From positions 186,001 to 250,000 of the forward strand of contig NZ_VTRU01000003.1 of assembly GCF_008274625.1 (NCBI RefSeq): a DNA stretch of 64,000 bases, read 5' to 3'. Each line of letters begins with the position of its first letter. Position 1 is the first letter of the stretch. Positions 34,490 to 45,343 of this stretch are shown here, one piece after another. The translations under genes were made by a program, and so were the position numbers. Under the pieces are notes generated by a model. The model was not told where the DNA came from and ran no database searches. It saw only the letters and a program-made list of their open reading frames with translations. Source of the DNA: Chryseobacterium panacisoli (GTDB lineage Bacteria > Bacteroidota > Bacteroidia > Flavobacteriales > Weeksellaceae).

Positions 34490-34912
34490 TTAATCATTTG
34501 GAACCAGTTTACTATCATACTGATCACTTCCAAGTCCCAGTACAGGAATAAAAATGAATCCTAAAAAGAAAATCAGAATAGTGTAAAGGGGTGTTTCTTT
34601 GGAGAATCCTTTGGCAAGTCTATCGTATACTACCCAATACGCATAGAGATTAACCAACGGAATAAAGAAAAGGATGATCCACCATATTGGCTTCTTCACG
34701 ATTTCCAGCAATACAATCACATTATAAATTGGAATAAAGGCTGCCCATGCATCCTGCCTCCCTGCTTTCTGGAAAATTTTATACATACAGTATCCATAAA
34801 AGATATAGCACAGTAAGCCGAAGAACATGGTTCCGATCCCTAATCCTGCAGCGGCTGCACCAGACACCGCATCTGTCCCATTGTAAGGGTCTGTTTGTAA
34901 AAGAGTTAACAT
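34490..34912 (-). CDS. DUF5684-like membrane protein
   Basis: 140 residues with three to four membrane helices. The signature around YKIFQKAGRQDAWAAFIPIYNVIVLLEIVKKPIWWIILFFIPLVN (aromatic, Lys-Pro-Trp-Trp) matches the DUF5684 family of small bacterial membrane proteins of unknown role. A single gene between gyrB and the DUF3857 pair, with its own terminator. Confidence 0.78.
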   Translation of the reverse strand: MLTLLQTDPYNGTDAVSGAAAAGLGIGTMFFGLLCYIFYGYCMYKIFQKAGRQDAWAAFIPIYNVIVLLEIVKKPIWWIILFFIPLVNLYAYWVVYDRLAKGFSKETPLYTILIFFLGFIFIPVLGLGSDQYDSKLVPND

Positions 34913-34944
34913 ATTATTTGTTTTTTTGGTTTATCCAAATATAA

Positions 34945-34975
34945 AAAAAGCTTCTAAATAATTAGAAGCTTTTTT
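34945..34975 (-). terminator. Terminator of gyrB
   Basis: AAAAAGCTTCTAA / TTAGAAGCTTTTT with a 4-base loop, 20 bases past the gyrB stop; T-rich on both sides. Confidence 0.9.
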
Positions 34976-34994
34976 ATTATATTTTCAAAAAGGT

Positions 34995-36998
<2,004 letters not shown>

Positions 36999-37162
36999 TT
37001 AAAAAGTGTCAAAAAATGTAAGCATTTTTTTATTGAAAACATAAAGAACAGCAATCCATAAAAGAATCAAAATTAATTGGTATTCCTGAAATATCAACTG
37101 TTTTAAATCATACTCAACATCAATAATTTATGCGTAAATTTATTTACTGAAAAGTTGATATT

Positions 37163-38506
37163 ATGGATGATTTTATTGCTGCCCGTGCCCAGATGGCACT
37201 TTCTCTGGGCTTTCATATCATATTCTCCTGTGTGGGTATGGTGATGCCTTTTCTCATGGCTTTTGCCCATTGGAAATATCTGAAAACCAACAATGAAGTT
37301 TATAAAGGTCTTACAAAAGCATGGAGCAAAGGAGTAGCTATTCTTTTTGCTACCGGAGCTGTTTCGGGAACAATGCTTTCTTTTGAACTGGGGCTTTTAT
37401 GGCCTGGTTTTATGAAACATGCCGGTCCTATTTTCGGAATGCCTTTTTCACTTGAGGGAACCGCCTTTTTTATTGAAGCTATTGCCATCGGGTTCTTTTT
37501 ATATGGCTGGGAAAGATTCAACAAATGGTTTCACTGGTTCTGTGGATTTCTTGTAGGAGTAAGCGGACTTGCTTCCGGAATTCTGGTAGTGGCAGCCAAC
37601 TCATGGATGAATTCTCCAACGGGTTTTGATTATATAAACGGACAGTATCTTAATATAGATCCAATCAAAGCAATGTTCAACGATGCATGGTTTCCGCAGG
37701 CTCTTCACATGACTGTTGCTGCATTTTGTGCCACAGGGTTTGCTGTAGCCGGAGTACATGCCTTTATGATCATGCGAAAAAGAAATATTGAATTTCATAC
37801 CAAAGCATTTAGAATTGCAGTAGGTTTTGCCCTTATCGGAGCATTCGGAGCACCTTTAAGTGGTGATGTTGCAGCGAAATCTGTAGCTGAAAGGCAACCG
37901 ATAAAGCTGGCTGCTATGGAAGCTCATTTTGAAACTGAAAAAGGAGCCTCATTTATCATCGGGGGAATTCCTGATGAAGAAAAAGAAGAAGTAAAATATG
38001 CTGTGAAAATTCCGAAGGTTTTAAGTTTTCTGGTGAGTAATGATTTCAATGCTGAAGTAAAGGGTCTTAAAGATTTTCCGAGAGACGAATGGCCTCCGAT
38101 TGCGGTTGTTCATTATGCTTTTCAGATCATGATCTTTTTCGGGGTGGTCATGATTGGTATCGGAGTTATTTATTTATATTCTTTTTTCTTCAGAAAAGAA
38201 TGGCTGAGTAAAAACTGGCTGTTAAAGACCTTTTTAATAGCAACACCTTTTGGATATATTGCCCTGGAAGCGGGATGGACAGTGACAGAAGTGGGAAGAC
38301 AACCATGGATTATTTACGGAATTATGAGAACAGTAGATGCTGTTACCCCAATGCCTGGAATACAATATTCATTCTACTTCTTTACGGCTATTTTCATATC
38401 ATTATCGATGATTCTTATCTTCCTTTTAAGAAGACAGATTCAAATGGTACCGAAACTTTACGATCCTACCGACCCTCAGTTTAACGATAAAAACAAAAAA
38501 TCATGA
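37163..38506 (+). CDS. cydA: Cytochrome bd ubiquinol/menaquinol oxidase subunit I
   Basis: Terminal oxidase with high oxygen affinity. 447 residues, about nine membrane helices. Heme ligand His18 (SLGFHIIFS), the second conserved His in QALHMTVAAF and the GRQPW motif (EVGRQPWIIYG) are visible. The loop after helix 6 is short, as in the short Q-loop CydA class. It overlaps cydB by 4 bases (ATGA). I see no clear promoter consensus in the 230-base gap to gyrB. Menaquinol is the likely donor in this group. Confidence 0.95.
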   Translation: MDDFIAARAQMALSLGFHIIFSCVGMVMPFLMAFAHWKYLKTNNEVYKGLTKAWSKGVAILFATGAVSGTMLSFELGLLWPGFMKHAGPIFGMPFSLEGTAFFIEAIAIGFFLYGWERFNKWFHWFCGFLVGVSGLASGILVVAANSWMNSPTGFDYINGQYLNIDPIKAMFNDAWFPQALHMTVAAFCATGFAVAGVHAFMIMRKRNIEFHTKAFRIAVGFALIGAFGAPLSGDVAAKSVAERQPIKLAAMEAHFETEKGASFIIGGIPDEEKEEVKYAVKIPKVLSFLVSNDFNAEVKGLKDFPRDEWPPIAVVHYAFQIMIFFGVVMIGIGVIYLYSFFFRKEWLSKNWLLKTFLIATPFGYIALEAGWTVTEVGRQPWIIYGIMRTVDAVTPMPGIQYSFYFFTAIFISLSMILIFLLRRQIQMVPKLYDPTDPQFNDKNKKS

Positions 38507-39507
38507 TCTACGTTGTTATAGGTTTTCTCTGGCTTTCCATCTGTCTTTATATTATTCTGGGAGGAGCCGATTTCGGAGCTGGTATTGTAGAGCTTTTCAC
38601 CAATAAAAAAGCCAGACATAAGACCCATGAAATCATGTATGAGTCTATTGCTCCTGTATGGGAAGCCAATCATATGTGGCTGATCATTGCGATTGTAATT
38701 CTTTTTGTAGGATTTCCCGAAATCTATACCACCATGTCTACCTATCTTCATATTCCTTTGGTTTTGATGCTTGTAGGTATTATTGCAAGAGGAACGGCAT
38801 TTACCTTCAGACATTATGATGCCGTGAAAGATAACTGGCAGGTTTTATATACGCAGATTTTCTATTATGCGAGTCTTTTAACGCCTTTCTTTTTGGGATT
38901 AATCGCCGCGGCAACGGTTTCCCACTCTATCAATCCTGATGCGGTAACTTTTGTGGATTTATATATTTTCAGCTGGCTGAACTGGTTTGGGGTTTCTGTA
39001 GGGTTATTCACTGTAGCATTGTGTGCTTATCTTGCTTCTATCTTTTCATTAAGAGAAACCCGTGACAAAGTAGATCTGTTACTGATGATAAGAAAATCCA
39101 AACAGACGATGATCTTTGTGGTGATTACAGGAATATTGGTGTTTGTGACCGCGTACATTTCAGATATTCCTCTTCTAATGTGGGTATTTTCCAAGCCTTT
39201 GGGTATTATGTCCATTGCATTTGCTACCATTGCCTTATTGCTTATTCTAAGAGCGCTGAACCGACAGAAACTTCTTCCGGTACGTGCTTTGGCAGGATTT
39301 CAAATGGTAATGATTTTAGTCGCTGCAACATATCAGCATAATCCGAATATTATTTTATTAGGAAACGGGCAACATCTTTCATTACTGGAACATATGGCTC
39401 CCGAAAAAACCATTGCTGCATTGGGATGGGCTTTGATGCTCGGTTCTTTATTTATTCTTCCGTTTTTATTTTATCTGATGGCTTCTTTCAGTAAGCTGAG
39501 AAAATAG
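38503..39507 (+). CDS. cydB: Cytochrome bd oxidase subunit II
   Basis: 334-residue partner of CydA, about eight to nine membrane helices. It opens with WLSICLYIILGGADFGAGIVELF and continues with YESIAPVWEANHMWLIIAIVILFVGFP, both typical of CydB. The start overlaps the cydA stop, so translation is coupled. I see no small CydX-type ORF after it; the next gene follows in 7 bases. Confidence 0.94.
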   Translation: MIYVVIGFLWLSICLYIILGGADFGAGIVELFTNKKARHKTHEIMYESIAPVWEANHMWLIIAIVILFVGFPEIYTTMSTYLHIPLVLMLVGIIARGTAFTFRHYDAVKDNWQVLYTQIFYYASLLTPFFLGLIAAATVSHSINPDAVTFVDLYIFSWLNWFGVSVGLFTVALCAYLASIFSLRETRDKVDLLLMIRKSKQTMIFVVITGILVFVTAYISDIPLLMWVFSKPLGIMSIAFATIALLLILRALNRQKLLPVRALAGFQMVMILVAATYQHNPNIILLGNGQHLSLLEHMAPEKTIAALGWALMLGSLFILPFLFYLMASFSKLRK

Positions 39508-39514
39508 TTAAAAT

Positions 39515-40030
39515 ATGCAGACTTATAAGGATAAAGCAGAACTCATTGAAGAAATTAAAAAGAGATATTTGCTCTATGATCAGGAATTTAACGGTATAAA
39601 AGAAGACGAAAAAGATCTTCTGCAACCCGGAGTTGACAAAACCCCATCACAAAATATTTCCTATCAATTGGGCTGGACCCATCTGCTTTTGCAATGGGAA
39701 GCTGATGAACAAAAAGGAATTGGCGTAAAAACTCCTACTCCGGAATACAAATGGAATAATCTGGGAGGATTATATCAATCTTTTTACAATGAATATCGTT
39801 CTCATAGTTTACAACAACGAAGAGAACTTCTGCGAAATCAGGTTGATGAAATCATTAACTGGATAGAAAGCCTGGACGATGAAACATTATTCACTCCCGG
39901 GCAGAGAAAATGGGCAACTACACCGGCTCAGTGGCCAGTCTGGAAGTGGATTCACATCAATACCGTGGCTCCGTTTAAAAACTTTAGAACACAGCTCCGG
40001 AAATGGAAAAAAGAAAAAGGTACAGAATAG
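39515..40030 (+). CDS. ClbS/DfsB family four-helix bundle protein
   Basis: 171 residues, all-helical, with the family-like segments YKDKAELIEEIKKRYLLYDQEF, QLGWTHLLLQWEADEQKG, TPTPEYKWNNLGGLYQSFY and WPVWKWIHINTVAPFKNFRTQLRKWKK. ClbS is the colibactin self-protection protein, but most members have no known role. It lies 7 bases after cydB and probably shares that transcript. Its last codons form part of the terminator shared with lysS. Confidence 0.85.
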   Translation: MQTYKDKAELIEEIKKRYLLYDQEFNGIKEDEKDLLQPGVDKTPSQNISYQLGWTHLLLQWEADEQKGIGVKTPTPEYKWNNLGGLYQSFYNEYRSHSLQQRRELLRNQVDEIINWIESLDDETLFTPGQRKWATTPAQWPVWKWIHINTVAPFKNFRTQLRKWKKEKGTE

Positions 40031-40043
40031 CTCTGTACCTTTT
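40015..40043. terminator. Bidirectional terminator, ClbS-like gene / lysS
   Basis: AAAAGGTACAGA / TCTGTACCTTTT with a 5-base loop. The ClbS-like stop codon lies inside the hairpin. Confidence 0.88.
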
Positions 40044-40066
40044 ATATTTATATTTTCCGAGAAATC

Positions 40067-41764
40067 TTAAGCCAATTTCATCAAAATATTTTCGTCAATT
40101 TTCTCTACTTTCACAATATTGTTCTTTGTCAAAGTTTTGGAAGCTTTATCCCATTTTTTACCTGATAGCTGACTTCTTTGTTTTACTTCAGCTAAAGACA
40201 TTGCTTCTTCCTGAGAATTAAGGATCTCCAGGATTACTTTTTCATCTTCTCCCAACTCAATCTGTGGAACCGCTTTTTCAGGTCTCATCTGAGGGAAGAA
40301 TAATACTTCCTGGATGGATGCGTTATTCGTTAAAAACATGATTAATCTGTCCATACCGATTCCTAATCCTGAAGTCGGTGGCATACCATATTCCAATGCT
40401 CTTAAGAAGTCCTGATCGATGAACATTGCTTCGTCATCTCCTCTTTCAGATAAAGTCATCTGTGCTTCAAAACGCTCTCTCTGATCAATAGGATCATTAA
40501 GCTCTGAATACGCGTTGGCAATTTCTTTACCGCATACCATTAACTCAAAACGCTCTGTTAATCCTTCTTTGCTTCTGTGTTTCTTTGTCAGTGGAGACAT
40601 TTCGATCGGATAATCTGTAATAAAAGTCGGCTGAATGAAGTTTCCTTCACATTTCTCACCGAAGATCTCATCGATTAATTTTCCTTTCCCCATCGTTTCG
40701 TTTACTTCAATACCGATAGACTTGGCAAAATCATATAATTCCTTCTCAGTTTTTCCTGTAATATCAAATCCTGTATATTTCAGGATCGCTTCTGTCATGG
40801 AAACTCTTGGATAAGGAGCTTTCCAGTTGATAGAATGTTCACCAAAAGTAGATTCTGAATTTCCATTCACCTGAGTAGCACAGAATTCCAATAATTTCTC
40901 AGTGAAATCCATCATCCAGTTGTAATCTTTGTATGCTACATAGATCTCCATAGCGGTAAACTCAGGGTTATGCGTTCTGTCCATCCCTTCATTTCTGAAG
41001 TTTTTAGAGAACTCATATACTCCGTCAAAACCACCTACGATCAGTCTTTTCAGATACAATTCGTTGGCAATTCTTAAATATAATGGAATATCCAATGCAT
41101 TGTGGTGCGTGATAAATGGTTTTGCAGCAGCTCCACCAGGAATCGACTGTAGAATAGGTGTTTCCACTTCAAAGTATCCTGCATCGTTGAAGAAAGTTCT
41201 CATAGCATTGAACAATTTTGTTCTCTTCACAAAAATTTCTTTCACCTGTGGATTTACCGTTAAATCTACATAACGTTGTCTGTATCTTAATTCAGGATCT
41301 GTAAAACCGTCATGTACAACACCGTTTTCGTCAGTTTTAGCCTGAGGAAGAGGACGCAAAGCCTTTGTAAGAAGTGTAAAGTTCTTTACTAAAACCGTCA
41401 TCTCTCCTACCTGTGTAGTAAACAATTCTCCTTCGATACCGATAATATCACCGATATCCAAAAGGTGTTTGTATACTTCATTATATAATTCTTTATCTTC
41501 ACCCGGACAGATCTCGTCTCTGTTGAAATAAACCTGGATTTTTCCTTTAGAATCCTGCAATTCTGCGAAAGAAGCCTTCCCCTGAATTCTGCGGGACATC
41601 AATCTACCAGCGATCTTTACCTGTTTACTTTCAGAAAAGTCCTGTTTTATAGATTCTGTAGTATCTGTAATGGTATACTCATCCGCAGGGAACGCATTAA
41701 TCCCCATTTCAGTAAGCTTATTCAGCTTTTCTCTTCTAATGATTTCTTGTTCTGATAATTGCAT
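40067..41764 (-). CDS. lysS: Lysyl-tRNA synthetase, class II
   Basis: Charges tRNA-Lys. 565 residues: N-terminal OB fold (about 50-150), then class II motif 2 (FRNEGMDRTHNPEFTAMEIY) and motif 3 (GLGIGMDRLIMFL). About 60 residues follow motif 3 that bacterial enzymes of about 505 residues lack (ILNSQEEAMSLAEVKQ... to LMKLA). This looks like a small winged-helix-type extension, seen in other flavobacterial LysRS. A full promoter lies upstream (41787-41817). Confidence 0.96.
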   Translation of the reverse strand: MQLSEQEIIRREKLNKLTEMGINAFPADEYTITDTTESIKQDFSESKQVKIAGRLMSRRIQGKASFAELQDSKGKIQVYFNRDEICPGEDKELYNEVYKHLLDIGDIIGIEGELFTTQVGEMTVLVKNFTLLTKALRPLPQAKTDENGVVHDGFTDPELRYRQRYVDLTVNPQVKEIFVKRTKLFNAMRTFFNDAGYFEVETPILQSIPGGAAAKPFITHHNALDIPLYLRIANELYLKRLIVGGFDGVYEFSKNFRNEGMDRTHNPEFTAMEIYVAYKDYNWMMDFTEKLLEFCATQVNGNSESTFGEHSINWKAPYPRVSMTEAILKYTGFDITGKTEKELYDFAKSIGIEVNETMGKGKLIDEIFGEKCEGNFIQPTFITDYPIEMSPLTKKHRSKEGLTERFELMVCGKEIANAYSELNDPIDQRERFEAQMTLSERGDDEAMFIDQDFLRALEYGMPPTSGLGIGMDRLIMFLTNNASIQEVLFFPQMRPEKAVPQIELGEDEKVILEILNSQEEAMSLAEVKQRSQLSGKKWDKASKTLTKNNIVKVEKIDENILMKLA

Positions 41765-41786
41765 TTCTTATTTTTCTAAAAGCGTA

Positions 41787-41817
41787 CAAATTTAGGCATT
41801 TTTGAGTTGACCGTCAA
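41787..41817 (-). promoter_or_regulatory. Promoter of lysS
   Basis: Minus strand: TTG (41817-41815), a 20-base spacer, then TAAATTTG (41794-41787), 22 bases before the ATG. Confidence 0.75.
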
Positions 41818-41904
41818 TTGATTTTTTCAGAAATTTTAAAATGTGATGAGGAATGGTGCTGAGATTCGGGATTCGGGATATTGGGATATAAGATTCGGGA
41901 TGCT

Positions 41905-41945
41905 GTCAATAGTGAATTTTGCTTTGTAAGTGAATGGTGAATTTT
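41905..41945 (+). repeat. 41-nt interspersed element, copy 3
   Basis: Differs from copy 2 at two positions. It is preceded by GATTCGG heptamers (about 41860-41900) and followed by degenerate heptamers (GCAACAAAAGAAACCAGCAAC, then CTTTGAATTTTGAACC) up to 42060. Confidence 0.88.
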
Positions 41946-42061
41946 TTAATAGAGTTAGAACGTCTATCCTTAATTTTAAGCATCAACGAAATAAACTTGC
42001 AACAAAAGAAACCAGCAACCAGTAACTTAACTAAAAACTTTGAATTTTGAACCTTAAACTT

Positions 42062-42991
42062 TTATACAAACCACCTTCCCCTATCCTTTTGAGGAATAAA
42101 TGTCCACACCAGTATTCTGCTTACTTTTTGCCCCTGAGCCATATCAATGGTCTTCACCCCTACGGCATTTACTTTCTTTAAAAGATTGGTAAGTTTGTTA
42201 AGATTCTCTTTTTTGGAAACCAGACATGTGAACCAAAGAACCTGTGATGAAAACAATGCACTTTCATGAATCATCTTCGTAATAAAAGCCAGTTCACCTC
42301 CATCACACCAAAGCTCAGACTGCTGACCGCTAAAGTTAAGAACAGATTTATTTTTCTTTGATTTATTAAGATTCTTTGTTTTCCTGATATTCCCTTTCAT
42401 TGCAGCATCTTCTGAATCATGAAAAGGAGGATTACACATGGTAAAAGTGAACCTGTCTTCAGGACTAATGATATTTGTAAAGATATGATCAGCATCGGGC
42501 TGACTTTTCAACTGAATGGCAGATAAAAGTTCCGGATTTTGATCTAAAATATGCCGGGCATTGATCAAAGAATCCTGATTGATATCTGTTCCCAGCATGG
42601 CCCAGCCATAAGATTGATGACTGATTAAAGGATACACAAGATTGGCTCCTGTTCCTATATCAAGCCCTTTTACAGAATTTCCTGTAGGAATTTTATCCAA
42701 TTGTTCAGCTAAAAGATCGGCAATATAATGTACATAATCTGCTCTTCCGGGAATCGGTGGACAGAGATTGGTGTCGGGAATATCCCAGCCTTTAATATTA
42801 TAGAAATGTAAGAGTAAGGCTTTGTTGAGCAGTTTCACTGCTTTTGGAATGCTGAAATTAATGGTTACCGTTTGATAAGCATTAACGAAAACAAAGTGTT
42901 TCAGTTCCGGCACACAAGAAATAAGCTGATCAAAATCATAGGGATTACGATGCAGATTTCTTGTGTGCAGACTGGATTTTTCAGCGGACAT
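42062..42991 (-). CDS. rlmF: 23S rRNA (adenine(1618)-N6)-methyltransferase
   Basis: Methylates A1618 of 23S rRNA. 309 residues with the RlmF opening HTRNLHRNPYDFDQLI, SAM-binding GLDIGTGANLVYPLI, and the N6-adenine catalytic motif CNPPFHDS; ends SRILVWTFI. The usual family length is about 300. It follows the cytochrome c gene by 3 bases and may share its transcript. Confidence 0.93.
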   Translation of the reverse strand: MSAEKSSLHTRNLHRNPYDFDQLISCVPELKHFVFVNAYQTVTINFSIPKAVKLLNKALLLHFYNIKGWDIPDTNLCPPIPGRADYVHYIADLLAEQLDKIPTGNSVKGLDIGTGANLVYPLISHQSYGWAMLGTDINQDSLINARHILDQNPELLSAIQLKSQPDADHIFTNIISPEDRFTFTMCNPPFHDSEDAAMKGNIRKTKNLNKSKKNKSVLNFSGQQSELWCDGGELAFITKMIHESALFSSQVLWFTCLVSKKENLNKLTNLLKKVNAVGVKTIDMAQGQKVSRILVWTFIPQKDRGRWFV

Positions 42992-42994
42992 ATG

Positions 42995-43369
42995 TTATTT
43001 CTTCTGACTTAAAATATATTCCACCATTTTTTTGGCATCTTCTTTAGATACCTGTGGATGGGCAGCCATAGGCACGCTTCCCCATACTCCACTTCCGCCT
43101 TCTATGATTTTGGAAGCCAGCAATTCGGTATCCTTTTCAGAGTACTTACCTGCAATTTCCTTATAAGAAGGTCCTATCATTCTCTCATTCACAGAGTGGC
43201 ATCCTGAGCAATCCAAAGTTTCCATGATCTGATCACCCGAAAGGTTAGATTTTGCCGGTTCTGAAACAGCTGCTGTTTCAGAAGAAGCTGCCACTTCTGC
43301 TGTATTTTCTTTTTTAGAACAGGAAATGATCAGAAGACCTAACATTCCTGCCAAAAGTATTTTTTTCAT
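42995..43369 (-). CDS. Monoheme c-type cytochrome lipoprotein
   Basis: 124 residues. The signal peptide with lipobox (MKKILLAGMLGLLIISCSKK) is followed by a low-complexity Ala/Glu/Ser linker and a class I cytochrome c domain: heme site CSGCH (about residues 54-58), IGPSYKEIAGKY and the distal Met in WGSVPMAAHP. It is probably an electron carrier on the periplasmic side of a membrane. Its start overlaps the previous stop (TAATG). Confidence 0.9.
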   Translation of the reverse strand: MKKILLAGMLGLLIISCSKKENTAEVAASSETAAVSEPAKSNLSGDQIMETLDCSGCHSVNERMIGPSYKEIAGKYSEKDTELLASKIIEGGSGVWGSVPMAAHPQVSKEDAKKMVEYILSQKK

Positions 43370-43587
43370 TATTTCTTCGCTGTAGAATCTGTTTTAGCAG
43401 CTTCTGGAGCAGTTGTAGCCGGAGTTGCAGCAGCTGGAGCAGCAGTTTTAGCAGTAGAATCTACAACAGTAGTTGTTTCTGGCTCTTCCATCATTGTGTT
43501 GCTGTCCTGTAAAGAGTGATCTGGCTTTTTTTTGCAGCTTGCTAATAATAAACCTCCGATAAATGCGATTGCTAATACTTTTTTCAT
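43369..43587 (-). CDS. Small Ala/Thr-rich lipoprotein
   Basis: 72 residues: signal peptide with lipobox (MKKVLAIAFIGGLLLASCKKK), then a linker of Ala, Pro, Thr and Lys without a folded domain. Similar linkers occur in the cytochrome lipoprotein downstream, to which it is translationally coupled by a one-base overlap. I do not recognise a function. Confidence 0.65.
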   Translation of the reverse strand: MKKVLAIAFIGGLLLASCKKKPDHSLQDSNTMMEEPETTTVVDSTAKTAAPAAATPATTAPEAAKTDSTAKK

Positions 43588-43734
43588 TTTTTTCTAATTT
43601 GAAAGCAAAAATATAAAAAATAAAGTTTTAAACTTATGACAAATGTTTTCTTTGATAAATATTTTTTAGGGACAGGGTTTTAATCAAATCATAAAAAAAT
43701 AATTCAAACACTAGAGAAATTTCAATTAGGTTGT

Positions 43735-43742
43735 TATTTTTG
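43735..43742 (+). promoter_or_regulatory. -7 promoter element for the cupin lipoprotein
   Basis: TATTTTTG, 36 bases before the ATG at 43779. It lies inside the longer frame that starts with TTG at 43731, which supports the later start. Confidence 0.5.
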
Positions 43743-43778
43743 TATAACAAATTATCCAACCAAAATCAATCTAAAAAT

Positions 43779-44240
43779 ATGAAACCTATGACCAAAAAAA
43801 ATTTATTAAGTACGGCTTTTGTTGCTATACTATCCTCCCTTGTTTTTTCTTGTGACAATTCCTCAAACGAGCCACAATCAGAATATTCTGATAAAATTGA
43901 ATCGGTAACGCTTTTAAAAACAACAAAGTCGTGGGATGGAACGGTATATCCGGCTTATCCCACAGCACAGCCTGAAATATCAATTCTGAAAATTGCGGTC
44001 CCTCCCAACAAAGCTCTGGACTGGCATAAGCACCCTGTTATCAATGCAGCCTATGTAGAAAAAGGAGAAATTCAGATCGAGAGAAAAGAAGACGGTAAAA
44101 CGCAGTGGGTAAGAAAAGGTCAGGCACTTCCTGAAATGGTCAACGTTGCCCACAGAGGAAAAACCGGAGATAAAGGAGCCACTCTTATTGTTTTCTACAG
44201 TGGAACCCCAGATATTCCTTTGTCTGAACCCGTACATTAA
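43779..44240 (+). CDS. Cupin-domain lipoprotein
   Basis: 153 residues from the ATG at 43779: signal peptide with lipobox (TAFVAILSSLVFSCDNSS). The cupin beta-barrel has metal-type residues in LDWHKHPVINAAYVEKGEIQIE and a second motif around VNVAHRGKTGDKGATLIVFYSG. Cupins of this sort bind small ligands or act as dioxygenases or isomerases; the role here is unknown. A single gene. Confidence 0.82.
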   Translation: MKPMTKKNLLSTAFVAILSSLVFSCDNSSNEPQSEYSDKIESVTLLKTTKSWDGTVYPAYPTAQPEISILKIAVPPNKALDWHKHPVINAAYVEKGEIQIERKEDGKTQWVRKGQALPEMVNVAHRGKTGDKGATLIVFYSGTPDIPLSEPVH

Positions 44241-44248
44241 ATAGTTTT

Positions 44249-44421
44249 AAACGCTGGGTTCGCAAGGTCTTTATGATAAAATTATATTGAGGTTCGCAAG
44301 GCCGCTTCGTTTAGCTAATGACTTTACGATTATTTTTCACAGTCGCATTAATACCTGCGAATCAGTACTACTTAATCATAATGATTCATATTAATGATAT
44401 CTTTGCGATCTCAGCGCTTAC
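44249..44421. repeat. Degenerate inverted/direct repeat around TTCGCAAGG
   Basis: GGTTCGCAAGG occurs twice (44258-44268 and 44291-44301). An inverted, diverged copy (CTTTGCGATCTCAGCGCTTA, 44401-44420) matches the first with its flanking AACGCTG. There is no gene in this 210-base gap. Confidence 0.5.
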
Positions 44422-44450
44422 ATAAAAGATTATAATAGTATATTTAAAAC

Positions 44451-45092
44451 ATGGTTTTAATCTCAAAAATTCTGTTTTTCACCAGCCATCATGGTTTTTA
44501 TACTGTGATTCTGCTGTTTGTGTTCTTTGGACTTATCTCCTATCTGACAAAAAAAGCATGGTTTCTGATCCCGATCCTTCCTCTTGCTATATTAAATGGA
44601 TTCGGAGGACAATTCTTAAATGCATGGTTTTTAAACAAATACGGAGTGGAAAGCACCGCTATTATCACGTCTGATGAGGAAACCAATTCTACCCTGAATG
44701 ATATGTATATCCACGATTATGAAGCCATTGTAAAGAAACAGGACGGGAAATACACCACTACTTTTTTTTCTACGACTTCTGCAGCGATCTATCCTATCAT
44801 AAATTCAATCAGAATACCTGGTGATAAAGATATTCCTGTAAAATACATTCCCGGATATGAAAAGAACATAGTCATCCTTTATGATCAGTCCAGAGAAGGA
44901 AAAATTTTAATCCAATACGAGAAGCTAGCTCCCGTCAATTCTGCAAAAACCAAGTATGAAGCAGACAAAACGAATAAGGAATTCGTTGAAGAATATATTG
45001 CCGCATTGGAAGAGTATGTAAAATACTATGATGATGAAGCTTCCAAAGAAAAAATCAAGGAATTGCAGCTTGAGCTTAAACACCTTAAATAG
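44451..45092 (+). CDS. Membrane protein of unknown function
   Basis: 213 residues: two N-terminal membrane helices (FYTVILLFVFFGLISYL and FLIPILPLAILNGFGGQFL) and a soluble C-terminal part with DUF3592-like beta segments (ESTAIITSDEETNSTLNDMYIHDYEAIVKKQDGKYTTTFFSTT) and a charged C-terminal helix. I do not recognise a function. It lies between the cupin gene and the trp leader, with no clear operon partner. Confidence 0.65.
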   Translation: MVLISKILFFTSHHGFYTVILLFVFFGLISYLTKKAWFLIPILPLAILNGFGGQFLNAWFLNKYGVESTAIITSDEETNSTLNDMYIHDYEAIVKKQDGKYTTTFFSTTSAAIYPIINSIRIPGDKDIPVKYIPGYEKNIVILYDQSREGKILIQYEKLAPVNSAKTKYEADKTNKEFVEEYIAALEEYVKYYDDEASKEKIKELQLELKHLK

Positions 45093-45138
45093 AAAGTTCT
45101 TATATTAAGTTTTTTTAATTTTTAATATTTTTTAGTTT

Positions 45139-45165
45139 TTGTATTAAAAAAAATTTCTAAATTTG
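45139..45165 (+). promoter_or_regulatory. Promoter of the trp operon
   Basis: TTG (45139-45141), a 16-base spacer and TAAATTTG (45158-45165). Only 4 bases separate the -7 element from the leader-peptide ATG at 45170. Confidence 0.7.
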
Positions 45166-45169
45166 TCCC

Positions 45170-45247
45170 ATGTTTAAAATGAGCAACAATATTTGGTGGT
45201 GGCTTTCAAACTCTTCGTCGGGTCTGAAGGTATTGTCATGTTGCTAA
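45170..45247 (+). CDS. trpL: trp operon leader peptide
   Basis: A 25-residue ORF (MFKMSNNIWWWLSNSSSG...CC, stop TAA) with three consecutive TGG codons at 45194-45202. It sits between the trp promoter and a strong terminator (45281-45313) ahead of trpE, the layout of ribosome-mediated attenuation: when charged tRNA-Trp is scarce, the ribosome stalls on WWW and the terminator does not form. It has no 5' leader to speak of, so translation may begin at the mRNA end. Confidence 0.88.
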   Translation: MFKMSNNIWWWLSNSSSGLKVLSCC

Positions 45248-45313
45248 TCATACAGCAGAAATAATCAAAAAACAATATATAGGCTTTGACGGATACCGTT
45301 GAAGCCTTTTTTT
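45213..45313 (+). promoter_or_regulatory. trp attenuator
   Basis: The terminator hairpin AGGCTTTGACGG (45281-45292) / CCGTTGAAGCCT (45296-45307) pairs over all 12 positions (two wobbles) around loop ATA and ends in a T run. CTTCGTCGG (45213-45221), inside the leader ORF, is complementary to CCGTTGAAG of the 3' arm at 8 of 9 positions and may act as the antiterminator. Confidence 0.8.
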
Positions 45314-45343
45314 ATTCCTCAACTTTATAAAAACAACAACAAG

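Noticed and set aside
45299..45343. Longer trpE start at 45299
   Set aside because: The TTG is inside the attenuator hairpin; the ATG at 45344 gives the expected N-terminus.
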